Shown here piece after piece: positions 8,943 to 17,829 of a DNA stretch of 64,000 nt (within the stretch, counting starts at the first letter, position 1; each line of letters begins with the position of its first letter). The translations under genes and the position numbers were made by a program. The DNA is from Castellaniella sp049650445. Lineage in GTDB: Bacteria; Pseudomonadota; Gammaproteobacteria; Burkholderiales; Burkholderiaceae_B. The notes below the pieces were generated by a model. It searched no databases, was not told the origin of the DNA, and saw nothing but the letters and a program-made list of their open reading frames with translations. Location: positions 1-64,000 of the forward strand of contig NZ_JBASAD010000003.1 of assembly GCF_049650445.1 (NCBI RefSeq), in the 5' to 3' direction.

Positions 8943-9118
8943 GCCCCGCCTGTGCCGTCTAGGCCGGCATCCCGGAACCGAGGGTTCACGGTGGTCGCCA
9001 TCAGTCAGGTTTCGGGCCGTCCAATGAAGGCAGCGCTCCTATCTGTCAATCCGGCAACCTATGCCAAATAGCATTGGTTCAAGGAATGTATGGCCAGGTC
9101 ACGAACACGGCAGGGACT
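8943..9118 (-). ncRNA. ssrS: 6S RNA
   Basis: About 176 nt that fold as 6S RNA, the regulator that mimics an open promoter and sequesters housekeeping RNA polymerase. The closing stem pairs CCCTGCCGTG (5' side, ending at 9115) with CACAGGCGGGG (3' side, ending at 8944) with one bulged A. The 5' arm runs into the conserved TGTTCG, and the 3' half contains GTGAACCCTCGGTTC like the E. coli GAACC/GGTTC hairpin. It lies just downstream of zapA, the classical gene order, and ends in a terminator. Exact transcript ends are estimates. Confidence 0.87.
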
Positions 9119-9157
9119 TAAACGACCGGATGACCTGACGCATCCGGAAAGTAAACG

Positions 9158-9460
9158 TCAAACGGTGCTGCCGAGGACTTCGTCGAGCATACCGTTCATG
9201 GATTCGATTTTACCCTTGAAATCGCCCAAGGCAATATTTCCGAGGGGACCATCGGGCGCGCGCATGCTGAGCAGCTCGTTGGCGATCTGGATGGCCGCCA
9301 TCACGGCGATACGCTCGTTGCTGGCGATCTTGCCGACGCCCTTGATGGCCAGCATGCGCTGATCGACCAAGCGCACAGCGGACAGCAGGGCGGCTTTTTC
9401 TTCGGGGGGGCAGGCCAGCGAATAATCGCGGCCGAGGATAGCGATGTCGACGCGTTCCAT
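9158..9460 (-). CDS. zapA: Cell division protein ZapA
   Basis: A 100-residue ZapA that cross-links FtsZ filaments at the division ring. It has the N-terminal VDIAILGRDYSLACP strand region and the C-terminal helical dimerisation segment. AAGGAG precedes the ATG at 9460. A coiled-coil gene lies 34 bp upstream and ssrS about 40 bp downstream, the common zapB-like/zapA/6S order. Confidence 0.93.
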   Translation of the reverse strand: MERVDIAILGRDYSLACPPEEKAALLSAVRLVDQRMLAIKGVGKIASNERIAVMAAIQIANELLSMRAPDGPLGNIALGDFKGKIESMNGMLDEVLGSTV

Positions 9461-9494
9461 GCTTCGCGGCTCCTTGGGTCAGTGTGGGCAGGCC

Positions 9495-9899
9495 CTACTG
9501 GGCCTGCGCGCCGGGCAGGCGCTCGAGGATGAGTTCGATCTGCTGCTGAGCGCCGGTGGCGGCCTCGCGCAGGCGGTCGCGTTCGGATTCGACCTGGATC
9601 AGGCGGCGCTGCAGGGAATCGGAACGGATCTGATGATCACGCGCCTCGGATTCCAGGGCAGCCCGATGCTGACCGGATTCGTCGCGTGCGGCCTGGAGTT
9701 CCTGGTCGTGGCGCGCAAGCCGCTCGGACATGCGGGCGAATTCCTGGCCTTCGCGCAGTTGCTGGTCTTTCAGGGCCTGGCATTCTTGTTCGAGCTGCCG
9801 GACCTTGGCCTGCAAGGCGGCGCGTTCGGATTGAAGATCCCGCGCAAGCTGAGCGACTTGGCGGATGCGCTGGGACAAGGCGTCGAGGTCTTGGAGCAT
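9495..9899 (-). CDS. Coiled-coil protein, ZapB-like position
   Basis: A 134-residue, almost wholly helical protein with heptad-like spacing of Leu and many Glu/Gln/Arg residues from residue 4 to about 125. No catalytic motif is present. Its place directly upstream of zapA on the same strand, and its coiled-coil nature, suggest a division-ring partner comparable to ZapB. This is longer than E. coli ZapB and the assignment is inference. Confidence 0.7.
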   Translation of the reverse strand: MLQDLDALSQRIRQVAQLARDLQSERAALQAKVRQLEQECQALKDQQLREGQEFARMSERLARHDQELQAARDESGQHRAALESEARDHQIRSDSLQRRLIQVESERDRLREAATGAQQQIELILERLPGAQAQ

Positions 9900-9950
9900 G
9901 CGGTCAAACCTTTGGGGGTGCCGGCGCGATGCGCCACAAAAGGGATTGAA

Positions 9951-10544
9951 TCATACCTGTTCAGGCCGTGAGGTTTTGGGAGCCGGCGCATCCGCTGTCT
10001 GGTCGGCGACGCGTTCATGCGGCCCGGCGCCGCGAGGGCCCCGGTGACGAAGATAGCGGTTTTCACGCCCCCGGCGGAACAGCAGGCCCGATAGTTCGTT
10101 GAGCGCCAGGGAGTAGACCTCGCGCTTGAATTCGATGACGGCTTCCAGGGGCACCCAATAGGCGTTCCAGCGCCATGCGTCGAATTCGGGCGTGTCGGTG
10201 GCGCGCAGGCTGACGTCGCTGTCGCGACCCACCATGCGCAGCAGAAACCAGATCTGCTTCTGGCCCTTGTAGTGGCCGCGCAGTTCGCGGCGCACGTAAT
10301 GATCCGGCACGGTATAACGCAACCAGTCCCGGGTCCGTCCCAGAATGCGCACATGTTCGGCGAGCAGGCCGGTTTCCTCGTGGAGTTCGCGGTACATCGC
10401 CTGCACGGGGGTTTCGCCGTGCTTGATGCCTCCCTGGGGGAACTGCCATGCGTGTTCCCGGATGCGCTTACCCCAGAAAACCTCATTTTTCTGGTTCACG
10501 AGAATGATGCCGACATTCGGACGGTAGCCTTCGCGATCCAACAT
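9951..10544 (-). CDS. rppH: RNA pyrophosphohydrolase RppH
   Basis: A 197-residue Nudix hydrolase that removes pyrophosphate from mRNA 5' ends and triggers decay. The Nudix box runs from GGIKHGETP through MYRELHEETGL at residues about 38-60. The YRPNVGIILVN start and WRWNAYWVPLEAVIEFKR segment are RppH-specific. GAGGTGG precedes the ATG at 10544. The last 40 residues are low-complexity and poorly conserved. It is divergent from proS across 67 bp, a common arrangement. Confidence 0.95.
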   Translation of the reverse strand: MLDREGYRPNVGIILVNQKNEVFWGKRIREHAWQFPQGGIKHGETPVQAMYRELHEETGLLAEHVRILGRTRDWLRYTVPDHYVRRELRGHYKGQKQIWFLLRMVGRDSDVSLRATDTPEFDAWRWNAYWVPLEAVIEFKREVYSLALNELSGLLFRRGRENRYLRHRGPRGAGPHERVADQTADAPAPKTSRPEQV

Positions 10545-10611
10545 GGGGCCACCTCGGTTGTGAATTCAATACAATTACCGTCGATTATACGTACCAACCG
10601 GAATCCCTACC

Positions 10612-12345
10612 ATGCGCGCCAGCCAGTACCACCTGAACACCCTGAAGGAAGCCCCCGCCGAAGCGGAAGTCGTCAGCCACCAGTTGATGACGCGGGCGGG
10701 CATGATCCGCAAAATCGCCGGAGGCGTCTACACCTACATGCCGATGGGCCTGAAGGTCCTGCGCAAGATCGAGGCCATCGTGCGCGAAGAAATGAACCGC
10801 GCCGGAGCCATCGAACTGCTGATGCCGGTCGTGCAGCCGGCCGAACTCTGGCAGGAGTCGGGCCGCTGGGAACAGTACGGCGCCGAGCTGCTGCGCATCA
10901 AGGACCGCCACCAGCGCGACTTCGTGCTGCAGCCGACGTCCGAAGAGGTCATCACCGACATCGCCCGCAACGAAATCCATAGCTGGCGCCAGTTGCCGGT
11001 GAACTTCTATCACATCCAGACGAAGTTCCGCGACGAACGCCGGCCGCGCTTCGGCCTGATGCGCGGACGCGAATTCACCATGAAGGACGCCTATTCCTTC
11101 GACCGCGACGAGAGCGCCGCCCAGGCCAGCTACGACGCCATGTACGCCGCCTACCAGCGCATCTTCACGCGCCTGGGCCTGACATTCCGCGCCGTGGCGG
11201 CCGACACCGGCTCGATCGGCGGCTCCCGCAGCCACGAATTCCAGGTGATCGCCGACACGGGCGAGGATCTGATCGTCTACAACCCGGACTCGGAGTACGC
11301 CGCCAACATCGAACTGGCGGATGCGCCCTGCCTGCTGGCCGAACGTGAACCGGCGCGCGAAGCCCTGGAAAAGCGCGCCACGCCCGACGCCCCCAAATGC
11401 GAGATCGTGGCCGAACAACTGGGTCTGCCGCTGTCGCGCACGATCAAGGCTGTGGTGCTGGCCACCGACCCCGCCGAAGGCCCCGCCCGCCTGTGGCTGC
11501 TGCTGATCCGCGGCGACCACGAAACCAACGAGGTCAAGGTCGGCAAACTGCCGGGCTTTGAAGACGGCCACCGTCTGGCCACCGAGGCCGAAATCGACGC
11601 GGTCTTCCACTGCATCCCGGGTTACCTGGGCCCCGTCGGCCTGGCCCCCAAGGCCATCACCGTGATTGCCGACCGCACGGTCGCTCATATGGGTGACTTC
11701 GTCTGCGGCGCCAACGAGGCCGGCTACCACCTGAGCGGCGTAAACTGGGGCCGCGACCTGCCCGAGCCGGATATGGTCGCCGATCTGCGCAACGTGGTGG
11801 CGGGCGATCCCGATCCGCGTGGCGGCACCCTGGCGATTCAGCGCGGCATCGAAGTCGGCCACGTGTTCTTCCTGGGCGACAAGTATTCGCGCGCCCTGAA
11901 CGCGACCTTCCTGGAAACGGACGGCAAGCCGGCCGTGATGCAGATGGGCTGCTACGGGATCGGCGTCAGCCGCATCTCGGCCGCAGCCATCGAGCAGAAC
12001 CATGATGCCCGGGGCATGATCTGGCCGCGCGCCATCGCGCCGTTCGAGGTCGTGCTGTGCCCCATCGGCATCGGCAAGAGCGAAGCCGTACGCGAGGCCG
12101 CCGAATCGCTGTACCAGGCACTGCAGGCGCAAGGCGTGGACGTGATTCTGGACGACCGCGACACCCGGCCGGGTATCATGTTCGCCGACTGGGAACTGAT
12201 CGGCGCGCCGTTGCGCGTGACGCTGGGCGAACGCGGCCTGAAGGAAGGCATCGTCGAGATCCAGGCGCGCCGCGACGAACAAGCGCAGCGCATCGCCCAG
12301 GCCGACGCCCTGGCGTACGTACTGAAACGGCTGGAATCCCTGTAG
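10612..12345 (+). CDS. proS: Prolyl-tRNA synthetase
   Basis: A 577-residue class II synthetase charging tRNA-Pro. Motif 1 lies around residues 40-75, motif 2 in FRDERRPRFGLMRGREF (residues about 138-154) and motif 3 in CYGIGVSR (about 447-454). Between motifs 2 and 3 is the insertion (INS) editing domain typical of bacterial ProRS that clears Ala-tRNA-Pro. Length and start are as expected. The Tol-Pal cluster begins 63 bp downstream. Confidence 0.97.
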   Translation: MRASQYHLNTLKEAPAEAEVVSHQLMTRAGMIRKIAGGVYTYMPMGLKVLRKIEAIVREEMNRAGAIELLMPVVQPAELWQESGRWEQYGAELLRIKDRHQRDFVLQPTSEEVITDIARNEIHSWRQLPVNFYHIQTKFRDERRPRFGLMRGREFTMKDAYSFDRDESAAQASYDAMYAAYQRIFTRLGLTFRAVAADTGSIGGSRSHEFQVIADTGEDLIVYNPDSEYAANIELADAPCLLAEREPAREALEKRATPDAPKCEIVAEQLGLPLSRTIKAVVLATDPAEGPARLWLLLIRGDHETNEVKVGKLPGFEDGHRLATEAEIDAVFHCIPGYLGPVGLAPKAITVIADRTVAHMGDFVCGANEAGYHLSGVNWGRDLPEPDMVADLRNVVAGDPDPRGGTLAIQRGIEVGHVFFLGDKYSRALNATFLETDGKPAVMQMGCYGIGVSRISAAAIEQNHDARGMIWPRAIAPFEVVLCPIGIGKSEAVREAAESLYQALQAQGVDVILDDRDTRPGIMFADWELIGAPLRVTLGERGLKEGIVEIQARRDEQAQRIAQADALAYVLKRLESL

Positions 12346-12408
12346 ACTCCGGTGTCCTGACACGGGCGCCGACCTCACGGTGCCCGTGTCACAAGGCCTC
12401 ACCAAAAA

Positions 12409-12834
12409 ATGAATCCGGATCGAACCAATCCCCCCGGCGAACTGTTCATTCGCGTATATTACGAAGACACCGACACCGGTGGCGTCGTGTACTACGCGAA
12501 CTACCTCAAATTCTTCGAACGCGGTCGCACCGAATGGTTACGCGCGCTCGGAATGGATCAACACACTCTCGCAACACAGGAACAGATGATGTTTGTGGTC
12601 AAGCATGCGGACATTGCCTACCGGCAACCGGCCCGCCTGGACGACCGCATCCTCATCCGGACCGCCGTGACTGAACTGGGCGCCTCGACGATCCGGTTCA
12701 GCCAGCAGGCGCTGCGCGGCGACACCTTGCTCGCCAGCGCAGACATCGACATCTGCACGGTGCACGCCCTCAGCTTCAAACCCATTCGTCTCTCCCCCCC
12801 TGTCAGGGATCTACTGGAAAAGGCCCTTCATTAA
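12409..12834 (+). CDS. ybgC: Tol-Pal-associated acyl-CoA thioesterase YbgC
   Basis: A 141-residue hotdog-fold thioesterase. The YbgC signature YYEDTDTGGVVYYANYL is at residues 13-29, with the catalytic Asp and the FFERGRTEWLR helix following. YbgC acts on acyl-CoA or acyl-ACP and has been linked to phospholipid enzymes at the membrane. It is the first gene of the Tol-Pal cluster and tolQ starts 2 bp after its stop, so the genes are co-transcribed. Confidence 0.95.
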   Translation: MNPDRTNPPGELFIRVYYEDTDTGGVVYYANYLKFFERGRTEWLRALGMDQHTLATQEQMMFVVKHADIAYRQPARLDDRILIRTAVTELGASTIRFSQQALRGDTLLASADIDICTVHALSFKPIRLSPPVRDLLEKALH

Positions 12835-12836
12835 CC

Positions 12837-13511
12837 ATGCAAGCCTCTAGCGATTTGTCGTTGCTGTCCCTTATCGGCAACGCCAGCCTGCCCGTGCAGA
12901 TCGTGATGCTGATTCTGCTCGGCGCCTCGGTCCTGTCCTGGACCTACATCTTCAGCAAACGGGCGGCCCTGCGTCGCGCCGACGAGCAGACCCGTCGTTT
13001 CGAAGACGATTTCTGGGCGGGCGGCGATCTGACCGTCCTGCAGCAGGCCATTGCCAGCCGCCGCAACGAACACGGCGCCCTGGCGCGCATCTTCGACGCC
13101 GGCATGACCGAGTTCGTCAAGGCGCGCCGCTCCTCCAGCCGGGGCGATACCTTGCTGGACGCCCCCCGGCGCGCCATGAAGGCCGCCTTCCAGCGCGAGA
13201 TGGACAGCCTGGAATCGCACCTGAACTTCCTGGCCTCCACCGGCTCGGTCAGCCCCTACATCGGGCTGCTGGGCACGGTCTGGGGGATCATGCACGCCTT
13301 CATGGGTCTGTCGACCATGCAGCAGGCCACCCTGGCCGCCGTGGCCCCTGGCATCGCCGAGGCCCTGATCGCGACCGCCATCGGCCTGTTCGCCGCCATT
13401 CCGGCGGTGCTGGCATACAACCGCTACACCAATCAAATCGACCGGCTGTCGATCCGTTTCGAAAGCTTCGTCGACGAGTTCCTGAATATTCTCCAGCGTC
13501 AGGTGCATTGA
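12837..13511 (+). CDS. tolQ: Tol-Pal motor protein TolQ
   Basis: A 224-residue MotA/TolQ/ExbB channel protein that uses the proton gradient, with TolR, to drive TolA. Three transmembrane segments lie at about residues 15-38, 130-155 and 165-195, and the conserved GLLGTVWGIMHAF motif is in the second. It is tightly spaced with ybgC and tolR. The complex constricts the outer membrane at division and keeps it intact. Confidence 0.96.
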   Translation: MQASSDLSLLSLIGNASLPVQIVMLILLGASVLSWTYIFSKRAALRRADEQTRRFEDDFWAGGDLTVLQQAIASRRNEHGALARIFDAGMTEFVKARRSSSRGDTLLDAPRRAMKAAFQREMDSLESHLNFLASTGSVSPYIGLLGTVWGIMHAFMGLSTMQQATLAAVAPGIAEALIATAIGLFAAIPAVLAYNRYTNQIDRLSIRFESFVDEFLNILQRQVH

Positions 13512-13512
13512 C

Positions 13513-13944
13513 ATGACTTCGCTCAGCAGCCGTCGCTCACGCCGCATGAAGAACGACATCAACGTCGTACCCTACATCGACGTCATGCTGGTCCTGCTGG
13601 TGATCTTCATGGTCACCGCGCCCATGATCACCCCGGGCCAGATCGAGCTGCCCTCGGTCGGCACGGCCTCTGACGTGCCCGTGCAGCCCATCGAAGTCCA
13701 GATCGACGAGCAAGGCGCGATCGCCCTGCGAGTCCGCGAAGGCGGCGCCTCGTTCCGCCCCGTCGACAAGGCCAACTTGCTGGCCGAGGTCCGCGCCGTC
13801 GCCACGGCGGACACCCCGGTGGTGATTTCCGCCGACGGCAAGGTGCCCTACGAATCCGTCATGCAGGTCATGGACCAGTTGCGCAACGGCGGGATCGGCA
13901 AGCTGGGGCTGCTGGTCAACCAGAACGCCCCGGCCACGCGCTGA
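13513..13944 (+). CDS. tolR: Tol-Pal motor protein TolR
   Basis: A 143-residue ExbD/TolR protein. One transmembrane segment near the N-terminus carries the proton-relay Asp in VVPYIDVMLVLLVIFMV (Asp near residue 23), followed by a periplasmic domain. It starts one base after the tolQ stop region and is followed 11 bp later by tolA. Confidence 0.96.
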   Translation: MTSLSSRRSRRMKNDINVVPYIDVMLVLLVIFMVTAPMITPGQIELPSVGTASDVPVQPIEVQIDEQGAIALRVREGGASFRPVDKANLLAEVRAVATADTPVVISADGKVPYESVMQVMDQLRNGGIGKLGLLVNQNAPATR

Positions 13945-13955
13945 CATCCTGCCCC

Positions 13956-15158
13956 ATGAATCTGTTCGACCGTTTCTTCAACGCCGGTACTGATGACGAT
14001 GCGCGCCCCGGCGCGCGTGATGATCGGCGCGGCCTGATCGTCTCTCTGGTCGCCCACGGGCTGCTGATCCTGCTGATGGTGGTGGGTTTTTCCACCGCGC
14101 CCGACAATCCCGGTCCCGTCCAGGTCGAACTCTGGGCCCAGGGCACGGTGGCCGACGCGGCCGCGCCGCAGGAGCAGCCCGAAGAACAACAGCCGCAACC
14201 GGAACCCGAACCCACGCCGGAGCCCGAACCGAAGCCGGACGACAGCGCACGCCAGGCCGCCGAGCAGGCAGCCCAGGAGGCCGAGCAAGCCGCCCAGGCC
14301 GAGGCCGCCCGACAGGCCCAGGTCGCCGAGGCCCAGGCGCGCGCCGCTGCGGCTGCCCAAGCCAAGGCCGATGCCGAGATCGCCCTGGCCAAGGAACGCA
14401 AGGCACGCGAGGACATGGAACGCCGGCTGGCCGAACAGGAAGCCAAGGAAAAGGCTGAGAAGGAAGCCGCCGCCCAGGCCGCGCACGAAAAGGCCGCCCA
14501 GGAGCAGGCGGAAAAGGAAAAGGCCGAGAAGGAAAAAGCGGCAAAGGCGGCAGCCGAGAAGGCTGCAGCGGACAAGGCCGCCAAGGAAAAGGCCGACAAG
14601 GAAAAGGCCGACAAGGCAGCCGCCGCGCAGGCCGCCAAGGAAAAAGCCGAGAAAGAGAAGGCTGACAAGGAAAAGGCTGAAAAAGCAGCCGCCGCTGAAA
14701 AGGCTGCCGCCGAAAAAGCAGCCGCTGACAAAGCCGCAAAGGAAAAAGCCGCAAAGGAAAAGGCCGCGAAGGAAGCCGAGGCCAAGCGCCAGGCCCTGCT
14801 GGCCGCCATGCGTGGCGACGCGCTGGAGGCCGCCGGCATTCCCAACGGCAACGCCGACCGCAATCAGCGCGGCGGCGGCGGCAACGACGGCTATGCGGCC
14901 AAGGTACGCGCCTGCGTCCAGCCACGGGTGGTGTTCAACCCCCCTCAGCAAAACGGCTCCGCCAATCCCACGGCCACCTTCCGTGTCCGCCTGCAATCCT
15001 CTGGACAAGTCCAGGGCGCCGACCTGACCCGCTCTTCTGGCAACCCCCGTTTCGACGATGCCATCCAGAAGGGGATTCTGGCCTGCTCGCCCTTCCCGAA
15101 ACCGCCTGGCGGCAAGTATCCGTCGTATATTGACGTGGACTACCGCATGTACGACTAA
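13956..15158 (+). CDS. tolA: Tol-Pal transducer TolA
   Basis: A 400-residue TolA. A single N-terminal anchor (LIVSLVAHGLLILLMVVGF, about residues 28-46) is followed by a Pro/Glu-rich stretch and then a very long Ala/Lys/Glu helix (about residues 90-285) made of irregular EKA/DKA repeats. The globular C-terminal domain III (from about residue 300, with paired Cys in KVRACVQPR and KGILACSPF) contacts TolB/Pal. The highly biased Ala-Lys-Glu composition opens long false frames on the other strand. Confidence 0.95.
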   Translation: MNLFDRFFNAGTDDDARPGARDDRRGLIVSLVAHGLLILLMVVGFSTAPDNPGPVQVELWAQGTVADAAAPQEQPEEQQPQPEPEPTPEPEPKPDDSARQAAEQAAQEAEQAAQAEAARQAQVAEAQARAAAAAQAKADAEIALAKERKAREDMERRLAEQEAKEKAEKEAAAQAAHEKAAQEQAEKEKAEKEKAAKAAAEKAAADKAAKEKADKEKADKAAAAQAAKEKAEKEKADKEKAEKAAAAEKAAAEKAAADKAAKEKAAKEKAAKEAEAKRQALLAAMRGDALEAAGIPNGNADRNQRGGGGNDGYAAKVRACVQPRVVFNPPQQNGSANPTATFRVRLQSSGQVQGADLTRSSGNPRFDDAIQKGILACSPFPKPPGGKYPSYIDVDYRMYD

Positions 15159-15171
15159 GGAGATCGTCACC

Positions 15172-16479
15172 ATGACCGTATTCACAGCCTCCGGCTTCCT
15201 CGGAAGTCTCTGGCGGCGCGCTTCAGCGGCCGGCCTGGGCCTCGCGCTGGCTGCCGCCGTCGCGCCGGCCGCCCATGCCCAGTTGCGCGTCGACATTTCC
15301 GGCGTCGGCGCCACTCAGTACCCCATCGCCATCGCCGACTTTGCGGGCACGTCCGGCACCACCTCGACCCCCGAGGTCATCCGCGCCGACCTGACCCGCT
15401 CCGGTCAGTTCCGTCTGATCGGCGCCTCGGGCGCCGGCCTGGACGTCCAGAGCAAGATCGACTACGGCACCTGGCAGGCGCGCGGCGCCGACTATCTTGC
15501 CTACGGCACGGTCGCCCAGAACGGCGGCCAGTACACGGTCAGCTACCGACTGGTGGACAACGTCCGCAAGACCGAACTGGATCAGGCGTCCTACAGCGGC
15601 TCTGAAGCGGAAATGCGCCGAATTTCGCACCGGATCGCGGATCGCATCTACGAAAAAATCACCGGCGTGCGCGGCGTATTCTCGACCCGGATCGCCTATG
15701 TGTTGCAGACTGGCAACGGTTATGAGTTACAAATTGCTGACGCCGACGGCCAGAATCCGCAGGTCATGCTGCGTTCAAAGCAGTCCATCATCTCGCCCGC
15801 CTGGTCGCCGGACGGCTCGCGGCTGGCCTACGTCAGCTTCGAATCGGGCAAGTCCGTGATCTATGTGCAGACGCTGGCGACCGGCCAGCGCCAGCCGATC
15901 GCCAATTACAAGGGCAACAACAGTGCACCCGCCTGGTCGCCGGACGGCCATCGTATGGCGATCGTGCTGTCAAGAGACGGCATTTCCCAGATCTACACCA
16001 TCAACGCGGATGGATCCGATCTGCGCCGGGTGATGCGTTCGCCGCTGATCGACACCGAACCGCGTTTCTCCCCCGACGGCCAGTCCCTGGTGTTCACCAG
16101 CGATCGGGGCGGCAGCCCCCAGATCTACAAAGTGCCGGCGGGTGGCGGGGACGCCCAGCGTCTGACCTTCTCGGGCAGTTACAATATTTCACCTAGGGTA
16201 TCGCCGGATGGACAACAACTGGTGTACGTTACTCGCAGAAATGGTGCTTTCAGGATTGCAAGCCTCGCCTTGAACTCGGGTTCCGAGCAAGTGCTGACGG
16301 ACGGCCCGGACGACCAATCCCCCAGCTACGCGCCCAATGGAATGCAGGTGCTTTACAGCGCCATCCAGAACGGTCGCAGCGTACTGGCGGTGACCTCGAT
16401 CGACGGCCGCGTACGCCAGACCTTGTCGGTACTCAACGGCAAGGTCCGCGAGCCGGCCTGGGGCCCTTTCACAGACTGA
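15172..16479 (+). CDS. tolB: Tol-Pal periplasmic protein TolB
   Basis: A 435-residue periplasmic protein. A signal peptide (to about residue 34, AHA) precedes the N-terminal alpha/beta domain and a C-terminal six-bladed propeller with repeated SPAWSPDGSRLAYVS-type WD/PD40 units (five or six copies from about residue 205). TolB links TolA to Pal. The ATG at 15172 has AAGGAG 9 nt before it; the frame upstream overlaps tolA and is rejected. Confidence 0.96.
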   Translation: MTVFTASGFLGSLWRRASAAGLGLALAAAVAPAAHAQLRVDISGVGATQYPIAIADFAGTSGTTSTPEVIRADLTRSGQFRLIGASGAGLDVQSKIDYGTWQARGADYLAYGTVAQNGGQYTVSYRLVDNVRKTELDQASYSGSEAEMRRISHRIADRIYEKITGVRGVFSTRIAYVLQTGNGYELQIADADGQNPQVMLRSKQSIISPAWSPDGSRLAYVSFESGKSVIYVQTLATGQRQPIANYKGNNSAPAWSPDGHRMAIVLSRDGISQIYTINADGSDLRRVMRSPLIDTEPRFSPDGQSLVFTSDRGGSPQIYKVPAGGGDAQRLTFSGSYNISPRVSPDGQQLVYVTRRNGAFRIASLALNSGSEQVLTDGPDDQSPSYAPNGMQVLYSAIQNGRSVLAVTSIDGRVRQTLSVLNGKVREPAWGPFTD

Positions 16480-16513
16480 TTTTTTCGTGTGACTCTTTTC
16501 TAAAGGACATTAA

Positions 16514-17005
16514 ATGAGCTCGCGCATCACCAGGACCCTGACCATCGCCGCTTTCGCTGCCTCGCTGGCCGCCTGCAGCTCCGTGCCGCTGGACCAGAAC
16601 GGTGCCGGAAACGGTTCCGATTCGGCGTCCTCTGGGCAAATCATGGATCCCTTCAATCCGCAAAGCCCGCTCGCGCAACAACGCTCGGTCTACTTTGACT
16701 TCGACAGCTATACGGTGCCCGAACAGTACCGTAGCGTCGTCGAGATGCATGCCAACTACTTGAGCAGCCACCAGGGCCAGAAGGTCCGCGTGGAAGGCAA
16801 CACCGACGCACGCGGCAGCACCGAATATAATCTGGCCCTGGGCCAGCGCCGTTCGGATGCCGTGGCACGCATGATGACCCTGCTGGGCGTCAATGCCAAT
16901 CAGATCGAAGCCATCAGCTTCGGCAAGGAACGTCCCAAGGCCCTGGGCAACACCGACGCCGATTACGCCGAGAACCGCCGCGCCGACATCAACTATCAAC
17001 GTTGA
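16514..17005 (+). CDS. pal: Peptidoglycan-associated lipoprotein Pal
   Basis: A 163-residue outer-membrane lipoprotein. The lipobox LAAC places the acylated Cys at residue 21, so Lgt/Lsp/Lnt process it. An OmpA-like peptidoglycan-binding domain (from about residue 55, with VRVEGNTDARGSTEYN and the NRRADINY end) binds the cell wall. AAAGGA precedes the ATG. A strong terminator follows, so cpoB may be transcribed separately or by read-through. Confidence 0.97.
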   Translation: MSSRITRTLTIAAFAASLAACSSVPLDQNGAGNGSDSASSGQIMDPFNPQSPLAQQRSVYFDFDSYTVPEQYRSVVEMHANYLSSHQGQKVRVEGNTDARGSTEYNLALGQRRSDAVARMMTLLGVNANQIEAISFGKERPKALGNTDADYAENRRADINYQR

Positions 17006-17022
17006 TCGTCAGCCACGCTGTG

Positions 17023-17056
17023 AAACGCCGTAGCGGCCCCCGCTACGGCGTTTTTT
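17023..17056 (+). terminator. Rho-independent terminator after pal
   Basis: The arms AAACGCCGTAGCG (17023-17035) and CGCTACGGCGTTT (17041-17053) form a perfect 13-bp stem with a 5-nt loop, followed by further T. It ends the tolQRAB-pal transcript. Confidence 0.9.
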
Positions 17057-17060
17057 CATC

Positions 17061-17126
17061 GCCGGGCGCCCCCAAGATGAAAAGCCCCCTTCGGGGGGCG
17101 GCAAGCCGAAGGCGCAGCGTGGGGGC
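17061..17126. repeat. GC-rich intergenic repeat, copy A
   Basis: A modular sequence: GCCGGGCGCCCCCAAG, then AAAAGCCCCCTTCGGGGGGC (stem-loop), then GGCAAGCCGAAGG and CGCAGCGTGGGGGC. The same modules occur in the same order at 19840-19913. Elements of this kind are common between genes in Burkholderiales. Confidence 0.7.
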
Positions 17127-17145
17127 ATTTTTTCATGGAAGACTC

Positions 17146-17829
17146 ATGACCGCATCGATCCTTCGCCTGCACGCCCTTTCCTCCGCCGCTCTGCTGGCCC
17201 TGACGCTGGCAACACCTGCCGCCCAGGCGTTTTCGGACGACGAGGCGCGCCGCGCCATCCTGGAACTGCGCACCCAGATCAAACAGATCAACGAACAGAA
17301 CCAGCAGGCCCGGCTGCAACTGGCCGACCAGATGGACCTGCTGCATCAGGAAATCGCCTCGCTGCGCGGCCGCGTCGAAGAGCTGAGCCAGCGCGGGCCC
17401 TCGGCCGGCGGCAACGCCGGCCATGCCAACGCACCCCAGACACCGCAAGCAGGCGACCCGCAGGAGCAGGCCGTCTACGAAGCCGCGGCCGACCAGTACC
17501 GCAATGGCCGCTACAAAGAAGCCGCAGCCAGCTTCTCGGCCTTCATCCAGTCCTATCCCGACAGCGACCTGTCCGGTGACGCCCAGTTCTACCTGGGCAG
17601 CAGCCAGTACGCCTCCAAGGACTTCAAGAACTCCATCCAGACCATGCAGACCCTGGTGAAGAACCGCCCCGAAGATCCCCGCGCGCCGGACGCGCTGCTG
17701 GTGGTGGCTGCCGACCAGATCGAACTCAACGACATGAAGAGCGCCAAGGCCAGCCTGCAGCGCATCATCAAGGACTACCCCGGCAGCCCGTCTGCCGAAA
17801 CAGCCAAGAGCCGCCTGAAGCTGCTGTAA
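17146..17829 (+). CDS. cpoB: Cell division coordinator CpoB (YbgF)
   Basis: A 227-residue periplasmic protein. A signal peptide (to about residue 27, AQA) precedes an N-terminal coiled coil (about residues 30-80), a Gly/Pro-rich linker and a C-terminal TPR domain (YRNGRYKEAAASFSAFIQSYPDSD and two further repeats). CpoB links PBP1B and Tol-Pal during septation. The ATG at 17146 has GGAAG before it. Its stop overlaps the next start by one base (TAATG). Confidence 0.93.
   Translation: MTASILRLHALSSAALLALTLATPAAQAFSDDEARRAILELRTQIKQINEQNQQARLQLADQMDLLHQEIASLRGRVEELSQRGPSAGGNAGHANAPQTPQAGDPQEQAVYEAAADQYRNGRYKEAAASFSAFIQSYPDSDLSGDAQFYLGSSQYASKDFKNSIQTMQTLVKNRPEDPRAPDALLVVAADQIELNDMKSAKASLQRIIKDYPGSPSAETAKSRLKLL

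Noticed and set aside
8943..9118. 6S RNA on the plus strand
   Set aside because: The GAACC/GGTTC hairpin is palindromic, but the 5' TGTTCG arm, terminator direction and zapA order all fit the minus strand.
10585..12405. Long open frame antisense to proS
   Set aside because: It mirrors a strongly conserved synthetase, lacks a recognisable domain and reflects high third-position GC.
13848..15314. Gly/Leu/Phe-rich frame antisense to tolA
   Set aside because: It is the reverse of the Ala-Lys-Glu repeats of TolA and has no homology of its own.
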